Origin: Caccoplasma_A sp045587545
GTDB lineage: Bacteria > Bacteroidota > Bacteroidia > Bacteroidales > G3-4614
Assembly (NCBI GenBank): GCA_045587545.1
Contig: JAZNCN010000023.1
Location: 1-59,347 of the forward strand
Reading direction: 5' to 3'
DNA length: 59,347 nucleotides
Of the stretch, positions 40,909 to 50,728 are shown one piece after another (the first letter of the stretch is position 1; each line of letters opens with the position of its first letter). The notes below the pieces were generated by a model. That model made no database searches, had not been told where the DNA came from, and saw nothing but the letters and a program-made list of their open reading frames with translations. The position numbers were made by a program, and so were the translations under genes.

Positions 40909-42045
40909 CTATTTGCAAATCACCCTCACAATCTCTGAATTTACTTTTACCAACAATAAGCCTTTTACATTCAAATCTAAGGGAATTGCAATCTCTCCAC
41001 TCTCTACGGGAGTGGGGTTGGGGGCGAGGATAGTTCTCCCCATAGAATCGTATATTCTTATATCAGTTATCTCCTCACTACTTTTCACATACAACACCCC
41101 ATTTGAAACGTATGCTTTGGTTTGAGGTATATCTGCTTTATTATATTCTACCCCTTGCAATATACCCTCGGGATTAACACCTTCTCCAAATGTAAATGAT
41201 TGTATTTCTGTACCTATTGATATATTATTTTGTTGTAAAATTTTATACATTGATGCTTTTATCGTACCATTATCTGCCATCATATACCCCTCAGAATCGG
41301 TTGTACAACCATTTTCAAAATCCCAATAACCCAAAAGTGATTCATCATTTAGTAATGGCTCATGCATACTTGTCTGTACCTCTGATTGTGTTAATGCCCT
41401 ATTATAAAACTGAACTTTATCAACGTAGGCATTTAAAGGCTCACGATTTTTTGCCGACCCTCCTATCATTATGATATAATCTTGATACCATTTCATTAGA
41501 GTAAAAGGTGGGCTAAAAGATGATTCAAATTTTAATGTTGCCTCTCCATTTATGTAGAGTATCATTTGTGGAGCATTTGTATAATAGGATATAAAAGCAA
41601 CATAAGTCCAATTGTTAGGAATAAATTGAAAATTTCTCTCTCTAACAAATGGTGTTGATTTAGATGCTCCATTTTCTCTTACAGAGATTAATAGTTCATT
41701 GTTTTCCCACACATCTCCATTATCATCAAGCCCGTATTCTTGTAAGGTTGAGAAAACATATCCCCAATCACATAATGGGTAACCGCCCCCCTTATCGTAT
41801 GCTGCGTTACAATTGGGGTTTCTGATATTTAGAAATTGCGTACTTCCTTTGTCGTGATTAAATTCTTTTACATTTACCCAAAATGAAAAAGTAAAAGGCG
41901 TTTGGTTTGTAAAATTTAGTTGTTCGGCAGGTATTCCAAAGGCATATTCTCCTAGATCTATTCCTTGTGGCTGATTATCGTTTGCTCTAACTAATGTTGT
42001 AGTTAAAACAACCAATATTATCAATAATAATCTATTAGGTTTCAT
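40909..42045 (-). CDS. Secreted LamG (concanavalin-like) domain protein with T9SS-like tail
   Basis: A 378-residue protein: signal peptide (RLLLIILVVLTTTLVRA), then a LamG/laminin-G-like jelly roll over about residues 25-235 (FTFSFWVNVKEF, NWTYVAFISYY, MILYINGEA, YVDKVQFYNRALTQSEV). The C-terminal ~70 residues, YVSNGVLYVKSSEEITDIRIYDSMGR onward to GLLLVKVNSEIVRVICK, form a beta-sandwich sorting-type domain like those handled by the type IX system. The LamG part probably binds carbohydrate. Part of its 3' end is duplicated at 42583-42633. Confidence 0.82.
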   Translation of the reverse strand: MKPNRLLLIILVVLTTTLVRANDNQPQGIDLGEYAFGIPAEQLNFTNQTPFTFSFWVNVKEFNHDKGSTQFLNIRNPNCNAAYDKGGGYPLCDWGYVFSTLQEYGLDDNGDVWENNELLISVRENGASKSTPFVRERNFQFIPNNWTYVAFISYYTNAPQMILYINGEATLKFESSFSPPFTLMKWYQDYIIMIGGSAKNREPLNAYVDKVQFYNRALTQSEVQTSMHEPLLNDESLLGYWDFENGCTTDSEGYMMADNGTIKASMYKILQQNNISIGTEIQSFTFGEGVNPEGILQGVEYNKADIPQTKAYVSNGVLYVKSSEEITDIRIYDSMGRTILAPNPTPVESGEIAIPLDLNVKGLLLVKVNSEIVRVICK

Positions 42046-42061
42046 AATTATGCTTTGTTTG

Positions 42062-42350
42062 TTATTTTACAATTACTTTTTGTGCATTAATATTGCCGTC
42101 AATTATTACAGCAATAATATATGTTCCTGATGCAAGAGAATATTGATATATCTCTTTCCCTGCTTGATGGGTAGAATCAGGTAATAATATTATCTCTTGG
42201 GGTGACGTTACAACAAAGGTAGCAACTCCTTTGCCATTAATTGATGTGCAACCTGTGGATTTTTGCCACTACTTGATTGTTTGAAGCTGTTATCTCCGAT
42301 GTAAATCCAAAAGATATTAGCAGTGCTAATAGAGTAAATATCTTTTTCAT
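42062..42350 (-). pseudogene. Frameshifted small secreted protein with sorting-type C-terminus
   Basis: From the ATG at 42350 the frame gives a signal peptide (KKIFTLLALLISFGFTSEITA) and then stops after 37 codons. Removing one base from the five-base T run at 42260-42264 joins it to a second frame that continues STGCTSINGKGVATFVV and ends SGTYIIAVIIDGNINAQKV before a stop at 42064. The total length, 289 nt, is one base more than a multiple of three. The product would be ~95 residues, mostly a T9SS-like tail. It could be a true pseudogene, a sequencing error, or a slippage site. Confidence 0.7.
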
Positions 42351-42479
42351 AACTGCCTCCTTTTTTATTGCTTAATACTATATTTGTCATAAAGATAAAA
42401 AATATAAAATTAAAAACAAATATATTTTTATTTTTTAACTTTTCAAACGTTTATGATAAAAACAGCGTAGCAGTAAAAA

Positions 42480-42511
42480 TAATGAGCAGAGAAATTGTTC
42501 TCTACCCATTA
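42480..42511 (-). terminator. Terminator of the tamB-tamL operon
   Basis: TAATG and CATTA form the base and AGAGAA/TTCTCT the top (42488-42493 with 42498-42503) of a hairpin. On the minus strand it is followed by TTTTTAC. Confidence 0.6.
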
Positions 42512-42545
42512 TGTAATATTTATAACATAAAAGGTGCTTAATTGA

Positions 42546-42633
42546 TTAATTGCATATTACTTTTACAACCTCATTATTAACCTTTACCAACAATAAGCCT
42601 TTTACATTCAAATCTAAGGGAATTGCAATCTCT
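42546..42633 (-). pseudogene. Orphan C-terminal fragment of a second LamG-type gene
   Basis: In one frame the minus strand reads EIAIPLDLNVKGLLLVKV, then NNEVVKVICN and a stop at 42546. This is nearly the same as the last residues of the LamG gene at 40909. Bases 42583-42633 match 40946-40996 exactly (51 bp). No body or start of the gene remains; tamL ends only 26 bp away. Confidence 0.8.
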
Positions 42634-42659
42634 GGCGGCTGTAGATGGATATATTTTAA

Positions 42660-45002
42660 CTAAAATGGATAACCTATTGCAAAATGTAATCCAAGACTGT
42701 CTTTAAATTTAGTCATATTATAGTATCCACTCCTGCCTGTGTCATATGGTGCATGAAGCCCTATTCCCAAATCGAGGCGAAGTACTATCATTGAAAGATC
42801 GTATCGGATACCGCAACCTGTTCCGAGAGCAATATCTTTAAAGAATGTTTTTCCCTCAATTTTACCTCCCAGACGCATAGGGTCGTTTTGTAACAACCAA
42901 ATGTTTCCTGCATCAAGAAATAGAGCAAATTGCAATCCGCCATATATCTTTAACCTGAACTCAATATTTGCTTCAAGTTTAAAGTTTGCAGTTTGATCAA
43001 AATAGTAGTTTGGATTATCGGTATTTGGGCGATAACTTCCCGGTCCTATTGACCTTACCGTAAATGCCCTAATGCTATTGGCTCCTCCTATATAAAATTG
43101 TTCACTATAAGGCATTACTTTTGAATTACTATAGGCATGCCCTGCTCCCACAAGAAAACGAGATACAAGCCAATTTTCGCCCCACATTTTACGTGAATAC
43201 TTAAATTCAAATTGCCCCTTTACAAATTGAGAAAATTGATTTCCAAATAACTCCTTCTCTCCCTCTATACCACATAAACGTGCAACGCCATCTATAAGAT
43301 TTCCCGCTTGTGTTGCCTCTAATCGCATATACACCTTGTTTGAGTTTCCTCCAAATGTTTTTGTGTATGTATATGCATAACGCATCATTGGTATAAATTG
43401 ATCTTTAAAACTCAATGCTATAGCCGGATTTTGATTTAGGGTCTCTTCAAATGAGGTGGTTGTATTAAGCAGTTTATTATATACCAACTTAAACGGATTG
43501 AACATGTGCGATGATTCTTTTGATGTTGAGAAGTTATACTCCATCGCTGCATCAAGAGAAAACATTCTGAAATATTTAGGACGATTTAAAATGCTTGCTC
43601 CCAAATCAAATTTTGTAGAAGAGAAATATCGTCTCTGTTTTTTTAAATTCTTAGATAATAATAGGCGTGGGAATGTCAGCGACAATCTTGCTCCAAACTC
43701 GTAAGAGTTCATTAATGCCGAACCCTCTACCTGATTTGCTCCTGTTTGCCATTCATACGCTCCATTTAACTTTAATGTCAATTTCTCTGCTCCACCCAAA
43801 AGGTTATTATGCGATATTGAGAAATCTGCTCCGGGACCTAAGAAACTATTTGATTTTGAAGTTAAATTCATTCCAAATTCGGCTTCAAGAGGTTTACCCA
43901 TTGTCAAATTTATTTTAAAATCAAGAGTATCGCCATTAAGGGTGTCTGATAGAATCGGTATCATCTGTACCTTACTAAAAACTCCTGTTCTACTTAAATT
44001 TGTTTGAGTAAGTTTTTGCTCTTCCAATGAGTATATCTTTCCTGTCCGCATCTTTATATTTCGACGGAGTAATGCCATTTTTACTCTCTTTGGCTTTTGA
44101 TATGTTACAACAATATTATTTTTCCTAACTGACTTTCTTGGCTTGACTGTTGGTCGTTTACTTTTTTGTTTAAGAGTATCTATCTCTCCTACTCCTTTTA
44201 CACTCTCAATATAGACATCAATCTTTCCTACCTTATATTGACGAAGTGCTAACTCAGGAATTTCTTGTTCAAGAACCATTTTTACATCAACTTCGTAACG
44301 ATTTTGAGTTGTGTCTGCCAAAAATCGCAAATAATCTGAACGAAAATAGTAATAACCTCTATTGCGTAATTCCGAAGTTATTCTGTCTCGTTCAAAATTT
44401 AAGGTATCCGTATTATATTGTGCTCCTTTTCTTAATAATGACGATGTTTTTAAACTATCTATCAAATTTGTCAATTTATCAACCGGTTCAGGATAGAAAA
44501 TTTCATCGTATTTCCACCCTTTTGCCACATCAACCGTATATGATATTTTTGCTTTTTGAGGATTGCGTTTTTTTGTCAAAACTTCATATTCTGCATTTGA
44601 GTTAAAATATCCCATATTTTGAAGTTTACTCTCAATCAACTTCATACGCAACTGAGGGCTAACCGTACTGATAAGTATAGGTTCTTTTGCAAATTGGTCA
44701 TAAAACCAGTGTTTAAATCCTTTATCTTTTGTAGGTTGGCAATATGTATATATAAGCAATCCAAAAGGGAATGGCGAACGTATATATGGCGATATTAGCG
44801 GATTATTTGGCTTAACACTTAGGTCTGATTTAACTTCGCTACGTGCCTCAGATGATATCTCGGCTCCTTGAGTTGAAACAATATCCATCTTCTTTACTCC
44901 TACATATAGTTGCTCTCCCTCTCCCAAACTTTTGGTTGTTGAGCATGAAAAGAATGCTGTAAGCGTAATTATCAGATAAAATATGTTTATATATTGTTTC
45001 AT
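42660..45002 (-). CDS. tamL: TamL, lipoprotein BamA/TamA-like outer-membrane protein
   Basis: A 780-residue Omp85-family protein. It begins with a lipobox (LTAFFSCSTTKSLGEGEQL), a feature of Bacteroidota TamL. POTRA-like segments cover roughly residues 30-370, followed by a 16-strand-type barrel with the family loop-6 motif in QFYIGGANSIRAFTVRSIGPG. The end GLHFAIGYPF is a standard barrel signal. With TamB it helps place proteins or lipids in the outer membrane. It follows tamB by 35 bp. Confidence 0.9.
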   Translation of the reverse strand: MKQYINIFYLIITLTAFFSCSTTKSLGEGEQLYVGVKKMDIVSTQGAEISSEARSEVKSDLSVKPNNPLISPYIRSPFPFGLLIYTYCQPTKDKGFKHWFYDQFAKEPILISTVSPQLRMKLIESKLQNMGYFNSNAEYEVLTKKRNPQKAKISYTVDVAKGWKYDEIFYPEPVDKLTNLIDSLKTSSLLRKGAQYNTDTLNFERDRITSELRNRGYYYFRSDYLRFLADTTQNRYEVDVKMVLEQEIPELALRQYKVGKIDVYIESVKGVGEIDTLKQKSKRPTVKPRKSVRKNNIVVTYQKPKRVKMALLRRNIKMRTGKIYSLEEQKLTQTNLSRTGVFSKVQMIPILSDTLNGDTLDFKINLTMGKPLEAEFGMNLTSKSNSFLGPGADFSISHNNLLGGAEKLTLKLNGAYEWQTGANQVEGSALMNSYEFGARLSLTFPRLLLSKNLKKQRRYFSSTKFDLGASILNRPKYFRMFSLDAAMEYNFSTSKESSHMFNPFKLVYNKLLNTTTSFEETLNQNPAIALSFKDQFIPMMRYAYTYTKTFGGNSNKVYMRLEATQAGNLIDGVARLCGIEGEKELFGNQFSQFVKGQFEFKYSRKMWGENWLVSRFLVGAGHAYSNSKVMPYSEQFYIGGANSIRAFTVRSIGPGSYRPNTDNPNYYFDQTANFKLEANIEFRLKIYGGLQFALFLDAGNIWLLQNDPMRLGGKIEGKTFFKDIALGTGCGIRYDLSMIVLRLDLGIGLHAPYDTGRSGYYNMTKFKDSLGLHFAIGYPF

Positions 45003-45037
45003 CTCTATTGTTTTATATCATTAGGTGAAATAGTATC

Positions 45038-48000
45038 TCATTTTGTAATACCGGATTTCTTATTTTTTGCTGATTTTTTCTCGGCTTTTTTAAGTTTACG
45101 TCCTGAAATTTCAAATAGCTCTTTCAATTTAAGTACCTGTTTTCGTACAGCAAAACCGACTCCATATTCACTGATATTTCCTTCTAATATATCGTTTGTT
45201 GAGGAACGGAATATTTTCAATAGCATATTATCTCTTGAATCTAACTGATATTCCAATGAGACATCACCCAATATACTTTGAGCTACTTCATTTGGAGACA
45301 AATCGGGATTATATGAACCCCCGACAGCAACTTTAAATCGGTCGTTAAACAGGCTTTTTGAAAACTCATATGAATAATCTAATGATGTCTCTCCTAATGT
45401 ATTTTTATAACTATCAACACCAAAAGATAAATCTACATTTTTGAGGGTTTTATTTGCCCATTGATTTAACTCTTTTGAAAGGAATGATCCAAGGGCTGAG
45501 TTCGCATCAAAATTAGATTCAGTACTTGAAACTCCTGTGTATGTATTGTAAAGGAGCATTGATAGTGCCTGTTCTGAACGCTGATCTTCACTCATTGATG
45601 CAAGTTCATTGGTAATAGTCATATTTTCCGGGGCAGACAAATCAAATGTTAAATCCAAATCCTCTAACCTATTTTTTATATCAATTCCGACATAAAAATT
45701 TACCATATTACTTGTTCCGTTTTCTGTTACTGTTGCCCTAACCTTATTTTGAGCTGTTATATTAAGAGTTGGGTCGGCTATATCTCCGTTCCACTCAATA
45801 TAGCTCCCTTGGTTTATATTAAACACCTTTGTTGCCACAACCGGTAATGAATATCTTACTGTTCCGGAAGTAATACTATACCGTCCCGTAAATTGTGTAT
45901 CCCCAAGCATATTCATCGTATATAGCAGCTCGCCTCCTCCCTGAATATCAATTCCTGATTTTGCATCTGGAGATAGATTCATTGCAACTTTTACAGCCTG
46001 TCCTATTGATACTCCGATAGACATATCAACTCCCCATTGAGGTTTATACCTCATCTCTATTTCATCTTGATTAAGGGTATCTGTGAATGCAGTAAATGTA
46101 ACTAAATCTGAAACATCTTCTTGTTTAGACATTCCCCCGTCGCGTAAAGTATATGTCAATTCGGATCCATTAAGCAGAGCTACATTTCCGCCAACCATCA
46201 GATTATTAAGATATCCTTGAGCTACTAAGAACATATCGCTGAAAGCTTTTCCATAGACCAAAGTTTTGTTATTTTTCTTAACATCTACTAATTGAAAATT
46301 TGTAGCTGTTATCAATATATCACTCTGTATCTTGCCTATATCTGCCAATGACTCTTCTACATTTCCTAACCTTATAGTACCCTCCATAATCATTGGTTGT
46401 TTATTTGGACCTGAGATGCCAAAATTTCGTGTAGATATTGTATTATCAGTCATAGTTATCTTTTCCTCTGACATAGTAAATGAAGTGCCTATCATCGGTA
46501 AAGTAACATCTACCCCTTTAAATTGTAAATATCCATTCATTTTAATGTCATGCTCGTTACCTGACACTGAGAATTCGCCATTTAATGCACCCGTAAGCGA
46601 GGCCATATCTGAAGGGATAAAAGGATTAATCGCGGCAAACGGAAGTGACTGAAGCATAAGTCTGAGTTTCATTGGTTGTTCTGCTCCCGGCTCATATTTA
46701 CCTCCAAGTTTTACCACTTCATTGTTATTTATATTTAATGCCATAAGCACCTGTTGCCCTCCTTCTGTAAGTGCTTTATATCCTGCCTTAAGATTTATAT
46801 CTCCGACCAAATTCTTATCATAAGAGAGAGATTCAATTGTCATATTTCCTCTCATACCAAAACGTTCGGTCGAGAGATTAATTCCCATATCTGAAGATAT
46901 ATCTCCATCAATTGGAGGCGCAAGCGGCCACAACTTCAATATTGAGCCAATATTTAAATTAGCCATCTTTACAAAAAGGATATTACCTATTGTATCATTT
47001 TTAGATGTTAAAGCAAGCTGTTTTTCGCCTGATGTTAATATAAAATCGGCATCAATTTTTCCTCTATTTGTATATTTTATAAAATTATCCTCGTTTATAT
47101 CAAATTCTCTATATCCCATTATTGGCTTTGGAGAGACTAATTCAAATTTCATCTCTTCTTTAAGCATAGAAAGCTCTCCTTTGAAATCAAAACCTACATC
47201 TTGATTATCATCTGATTGCAAACAGCTTAGAGATATAATATTATCTTGTGCAGTTCCAAACAATTTAATACTACCTCCTTTTGCATCTAAACTTTTTATA
47301 CCATTTATTTCAAAGTTATAATCCAATGCATTTTGTTTTTGATTGATATTAAAATCAAGACTATCAACAGACATATTTCCTGTTGATAAGCCATAAATAT
47401 CTGATTTCAGATAGAGTGGTTTATTCTCTGATACAGAGATATCAGCCATTGCTCTGTTTAATGTTATTCCGTTGCGTTTTAAAAGCGCTGATATTATTGG
47501 ATTATCTTGCAGGTTAAAACTTAAATTACATAGCGGTAAACATCGTCTTATATCCTCCATATCAAACTTCAATGAGTCAGACTGTTTATCTATCAAGAGA
47601 GTTACGGAATCAATTGCAGATATAAAAGAATTTAGAGATTGAGGAGAAAAGAAATCAAGAAACAGACCTTTTGCTTCAACTCTGGCTCGCATCATTGATG
47701 TATCTGCAAGCATATCAATATCTAATCCCGGTAAAGTTCGCTTAGCTCCAAACATTCTTACCGTTGTTGTTCCTAACCCTCCCTTAAGAGAATATATCCC
47801 TATCGTATCGGCTGATGCTGAAAAATCAATAGTCGACGAAACAGATAATTTATCGTCTATCAAGTTAAGAGCCTGAAAATCAATTTTAGATATATCCCCC
47901 TGCAAATCAACACTTTGCTTCTTTTCTGTCAATATACCCTTAAATCCCAAACTCAATAGTGCATCTTTACAGCCGCTTACTATTGAACCATAATAGTTAC

Positions 48001-49777
48001 CTTGTGAAAGAGATAATAATATATATATATTATCGTATGAATATTGATTATACAATAGTGTATCTAACTCCATTGAGAGTTTTGATTTTGCTCCTTCTTG
48101 CAATGGATTGAATTTTTCTCCCTCAGCTTTTAATGTAGTAGTAATATCTCCAATATGAATATCCTTGAGAAAATCATTTAGCGGAAATTTATTTACAAGC
48201 AAATTCATATTATATTTCTCATCTTTAATATTTACTCCACCATTTAAAGCAATAGAGCCTTCAAGCACACAAATATTCATATTTGTAGTTACAGAGTCAC
48301 CACGCATATCAATATTTGCATTAAGAGCTATGTTGTCTGGGATTATTATAGATGAGCTATCTTTAGGTGCTATAAAAGATTGCAATAGTGCCCCTCTTAT
48401 CAATTCGCCTTGCATATTTAATCGGGCTTTGAGTGGGCGACCATCTGTAAGATGAGCTATATCTCCCGACATTTTTATTTGAGCATTGTCCGGAATTGAA
48501 AGTGAGAGCTCTTTCAGATGAATATTTGCCATATAGCCATCAACTTTTAACGATGCGTTAATAACATTTGTCGGCAATAATGGAATTGTCTCAGATATTG
48601 AAGGTAAAAAATATGGGGCATCAAGTAATGACAACGAAGCATTTACATTGGCTGTTATATTGGCATACTGATTTTGCTTGAGTATTGAAGCATCAGCATT
48701 TACATTTCCCTTGATTGTTGAGAAATTTGTGGTCAAATAGAGATTTTGCAATGCAACCTTTGAAGAATCAAGAGTTAATGCGGTATTTAGATGCGAGATT
48801 CTAAAGCCTGAGCGCTCAACAAACGATAAGTGATTTAAGTTTAATACGACCTCCTCGGCCTTATTATATATATTATCAGCATTAATATTTAAATCATGAA
48901 TTGAGATATATGAGGGGTCAAAATATTTTACAGGCAAATAGTTTAACTCTCCGTATGTTACATTACTTTTAAGCAATGAAAGTGTATCTAGATTAATTAC
49001 CCAAGGTTTAGTTATATTATCATCTTTCAAATCTTCTTCTTTATCTGATCTGGAAGTAGCGGGTGCTGATAGATATTTACATAATGCTCCGTCAATATCC
49101 GCATTTGAAAGGGAAATATTCTGTTTCCCCAAATCTACTACGGCATTAGTCAGCAAAGCATTATTAATACCGCTTTGCAAAGATGTTTCGTGAGGTTTTG
49201 TTGTCATTGTGTAATGGATATCCTCCAATTGCAACTTTGACACCTCAAATATCCAATTCAATGGAGATGATGCAGTTTTGGTAGTATCAACCTCGCTAAC
49301 AAGATGAAGAGTTACATCTCCCCCACGTAACATAATATCAGGAAGCGTTATGCTCTCGTTTCTTAAATTAACAGGACGCGCCATTAACCCAAGCTCCTCA
49401 ACATTTACTTTTAAATTAAAAGTTTCGGCACTATCAACATAATGAAATTTGGTCCGTTCAAAGGTAAGTTGGTCAATTATTATCTCTTTACGAAATATCT
49501 TGCGAAAATTCAAATCAAGTACAAGTGAATTACATTGCAACATTGTATCTCCATCAGCTTTTACCACAAGAGCCTTAGTCAACTCTATATCCAAAGGAAA
49601 TCTTATTCTGACCTTCTCCAAATCAATTTGCATTCCCAATTGCTCTGATGCTGCCTGCGTCGCATAATCAGCCATTCCCTGCTGCACGGCAGGAATATAA
49701 AGAATTGTAGGCAACAGCAACAGAAATAGGACTATTGCTAAAATTGTATATAGTATGTACTTAAAGATAATGCGCAT
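45038..49777 (-). CDS. tamB: TamB-like AsmA-family translocation/assembly protein
   Basis: A 1579-residue protein anchored by one N-terminal helix (FKYILYTILAIVLFLLLLPTILYI). It has long beta-taco AsmA-like repeats and a C-terminal TamB (DUF490) domain (VDMSIGVSIGQAVKVAMN, then LTFDLSAPENMTITNELASM and the GEISLDYSYEFSKSLFNDR-like end). It spans the periplasm and works with the Omp85 partner encoded next; such proteins are also proposed to carry phospholipid to the outer membrane. I start it at the ATG at 49777; 15 extra residues upstream would need a non-standard context. Confidence 0.9.
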   Translation of the reverse strand: MRIIFKYILYTILAIVLFLLLLPTILYIPAVQQGMADYATQAASEQLGMQIDLEKVRIRFPLDIELTKALVVKADGDTMLQCNSLVLDLNFRKIFRKEIIIDQLTFERTKFHYVDSAETFNLKVNVEELGLMARPVNLRNESITLPDIMLRGGDVTLHLVSEVDTTKTASSPLNWIFEVSKLQLEDIHYTMTTKPHETSLQSGINNALLTNAVVDLGKQNISLSNADIDGALCKYLSAPATSRSDKEEDLKDDNITKPWVINLDTLSLLKSNVTYGELNYLPVKYFDPSYISIHDLNINADNIYNKAEEVVLNLNHLSFVERSGFRISHLNTALTLDSSKVALQNLYLTTNFSTIKGNVNADASILKQNQYANITANVNASLSLLDAPYFLPSISETIPLLPTNVINASLKVDGYMANIHLKELSLSIPDNAQIKMSGDIAHLTDGRPLKARLNMQGELIRGALLQSFIAPKDSSSIIIPDNIALNANIDMRGDSVTTNMNICVLEGSIALNGGVNIKDEKYNMNLLVNKFPLNDFLKDIHIGDITTTLKAEGEKFNPLQEGAKSKLSMELDTLLYNQYSYDNIYILLSLSQGNYYGSIVSGCKDALLSLGFKGILTEKKQSVDLQGDISKIDFQALNLIDDKLSVSSTIDFSASADTIGIYSLKGGLGTTTVRMFGAKRTLPGLDIDMLADTSMMRARVEAKGLFLDFFSPQSLNSFISAIDSVTLLIDKQSDSLKFDMEDIRRCLPLCNLSFNLQDNPIISALLKRNGITLNRAMADISVSENKPLYLKSDIYGLSTGNMSVDSLDFNINQKQNALDYNFEINGIKSLDAKGGSIKLFGTAQDNIISLSCLQSDDNQDVGFDFKGELSMLKEEMKFELVSPKPIMGYREFDINEDNFIKYTNRGKIDADFILTSGEKQLALTSKNDTIGNILFVKMANLNIGSILKLWPLAPPIDGDISSDMGINLSTERFGMRGNMTIESLSYDKNLVGDINLKAGYKALTEGGQQVLMALNINNNEVVKLGGKYEPGAEQPMKLRLMLQSLPFAAINPFIPSDMASLTGALNGEFSVSGNEHDIKMNGYLQFKGVDVTLPMIGTSFTMSEEKITMTDNTISTRNFGISGPNKQPMIMEGTIRLGNVEESLADIGKIQSDILITATNFQLVDVKKNNKTLVYGKAFSDMFLVAQGYLNNLMVGGNVALLNGSELTYTLRDGGMSKQEDVSDLVTFTAFTDTLNQDEIEMRYKPQWGVDMSIGVSIGQAVKVAMNLSPDAKSGIDIQGGGELLYTMNMLGDTQFTGRYSITSGTVRYSLPVVATKVFNINQGSYIEWNGDIADPTLNITAQNKVRATVTENGTSNMVNFYVGIDIKNRLEDLDLTFDLSAPENMTITNELASMSEDQRSEQALSMLLYNTYTGVSSTESNFDANSALGSFLSKELNQWANKTLKNVDLSFGVDSYKNTLGETSLDYSYEFSKSLFNDRFKVAVGGSYNPDLSPNEVAQSILGDVSLEYQLDSRDNMLLKIFRSSTNDILEGNISEYGVGFAVRKQVLKLKELFEISGRKLKKAEKKSAKNKKSGITK

Positions 49778-49885
49778 AATATTAACGTGTAAAATTAATA
49801 ATAATAGCGGAGAAACAAGCACTTAATTCAAAACAATATTCATATATATGTTGTTTTAATGGGTGTAACCAATAAATTTATATTT

Positions 49886-50347
49886 ATGAACAAGTTGAGT
49901 TTAAAACTACTTTTAGTCGGATTAGGAATGATGTGCATTCTTTTTATATATGCAACAACGGCCTACGACAAAAACGGGAATAAAGAAATATTTCCGAAAG
50001 AGATAACAACATTTGTAAAGAATAATCTTCCTAATGAAAAGATTGTTAAGTACGAATATGACGATGGTAAAATTAAAGTAAAATGCAGCGATTGGACAAA
50101 ACTAACATTCAATCGCAACTTGGAATGTATTAAAATGGAGAATGATAAACTTGGACTAACTCAAACTCTTGTTTCTCATCTGCCTAATCCTGCCGTATTG
50201 TACTTAAAAAATAATTACAATGGTGTTGCTATAACTGAAATTGAGCATAAAAGCTATGGATACAAGGTGGAGTTAAGAACATCGCCTAACGATTGTGAGA
50301 TTTTATTTAACAAAGATGGCAGTGTAAAAAAAGAGTGCGACTATTAA
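49886..50347 (+). CDS. Small exported PepSY-like (DUF2874) protein
   Basis: A 153-residue protein with a hydrophobic leader (KLSLKLLLVGLGMMCILFIYATTA). A two-lobed region follows with PKEITTFVKNNLPNEKIVKYEYDDGKIKVKCSDWTKL-type and LPNPAVLYLKNNYNGVAITEIEH repeats, then VELRTSPNDCEILFNKDGSVKKE. This matches the PepSY-like, BLIP-fold proteins common in Bacteroidales, whose function is not established. The ATG at 49886 gives a clean signal; another ATG nine codons upstream is possible. It lies divergent from tamB. Confidence 0.75.
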   Translation: MNKLSLKLLLVGLGMMCILFIYATTAYDKNGNKEIFPKEITTFVKNNLPNEKIVKYEYDDGKIKVKCSDWTKLTFNRNLECIKMENDKLGLTQTLVSHLPNPAVLYLKNNYNGVAITEIEHKSYGYKVELRTSPNDCEILFNKDGSVKKECDY

Positions 50348-50436
50348 TATTGATATTTTACAAAATTTTATTACCCTGACTATCAGCAAATAATCTATTT
50401 TTAATATAAAAAACTTTATTTTTTTTATAAAAAATC

Positions 50437-50467
50437 ATTGCTATTATAAAAATATTATATACCTTTG
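50437..50467 (+). promoter_or_regulatory. Promoter of tRNA-Asp
   Basis: ATTG at 50437-50440, a 19-bp spacer and TACCTTTG at 50460-50467 form a complete Bacteroidota promoter, 49 bp before the tRNA. Confidence 0.8.
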
Positions 50468-50516
50468 CATCGCAAATGAGAGAAACGAGCGAGTTTCTTG
50501 AATAGCACAAAGGTTT

Positions 50517-50593
50517 GGTGCGGTAGTTCAGTTGGTTAGAATACATGCCTGTCACGCATGGGGTCGCGGGTTCGAGTCCCGTCCGCACCGCCA
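50517..50593 (+). tRNA. tRNA-Asp (anticodon GTC), CCA encoded
   Basis: Acceptor GGTGCGG/CCGCACC, discriminator G73, anticodon loop CTGTCAC in CATGC/GCATG, T arm GCGGGTTCGAGTCCCGT. The 3' CCA is present in the DNA (50591-50593), unlike the two other tRNA genes in the window. Confidence 0.97.
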
Positions 50594-50596
50594 ACA

Positions 50597-50633
50597 AAAA
50601 GAGTTCTGAGAATTTCAGAACTCTTTTATTTTT
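50597..50633 (+). terminator. Terminator of tRNA-Asp
   Basis: Perfect 13-bp stem AAAAGAGTTCTGA / TCAGAACTCTTTT (50597-50609 with 50615-50627), loop GAATT, followed by ATTTTTTTA. Confidence 0.92.
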
Positions 50634-50728
50634 TTATCATCTTTACCCTTCCGTATTACTCTTTTATTATATAGATTTGTAAATCATTTTCATAAATACG
50701 TAATTACATGTCTTAAACAATAGAAAAG

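Noticed and set aside
42208..42390. 60-residue minus-strand open frame beginning MTNIVLSNKKGG
   Set aside because: It is the third frame of the frameshifted secreted-protein gene at 42062-42350 and shows no signal peptide or domain of its own.
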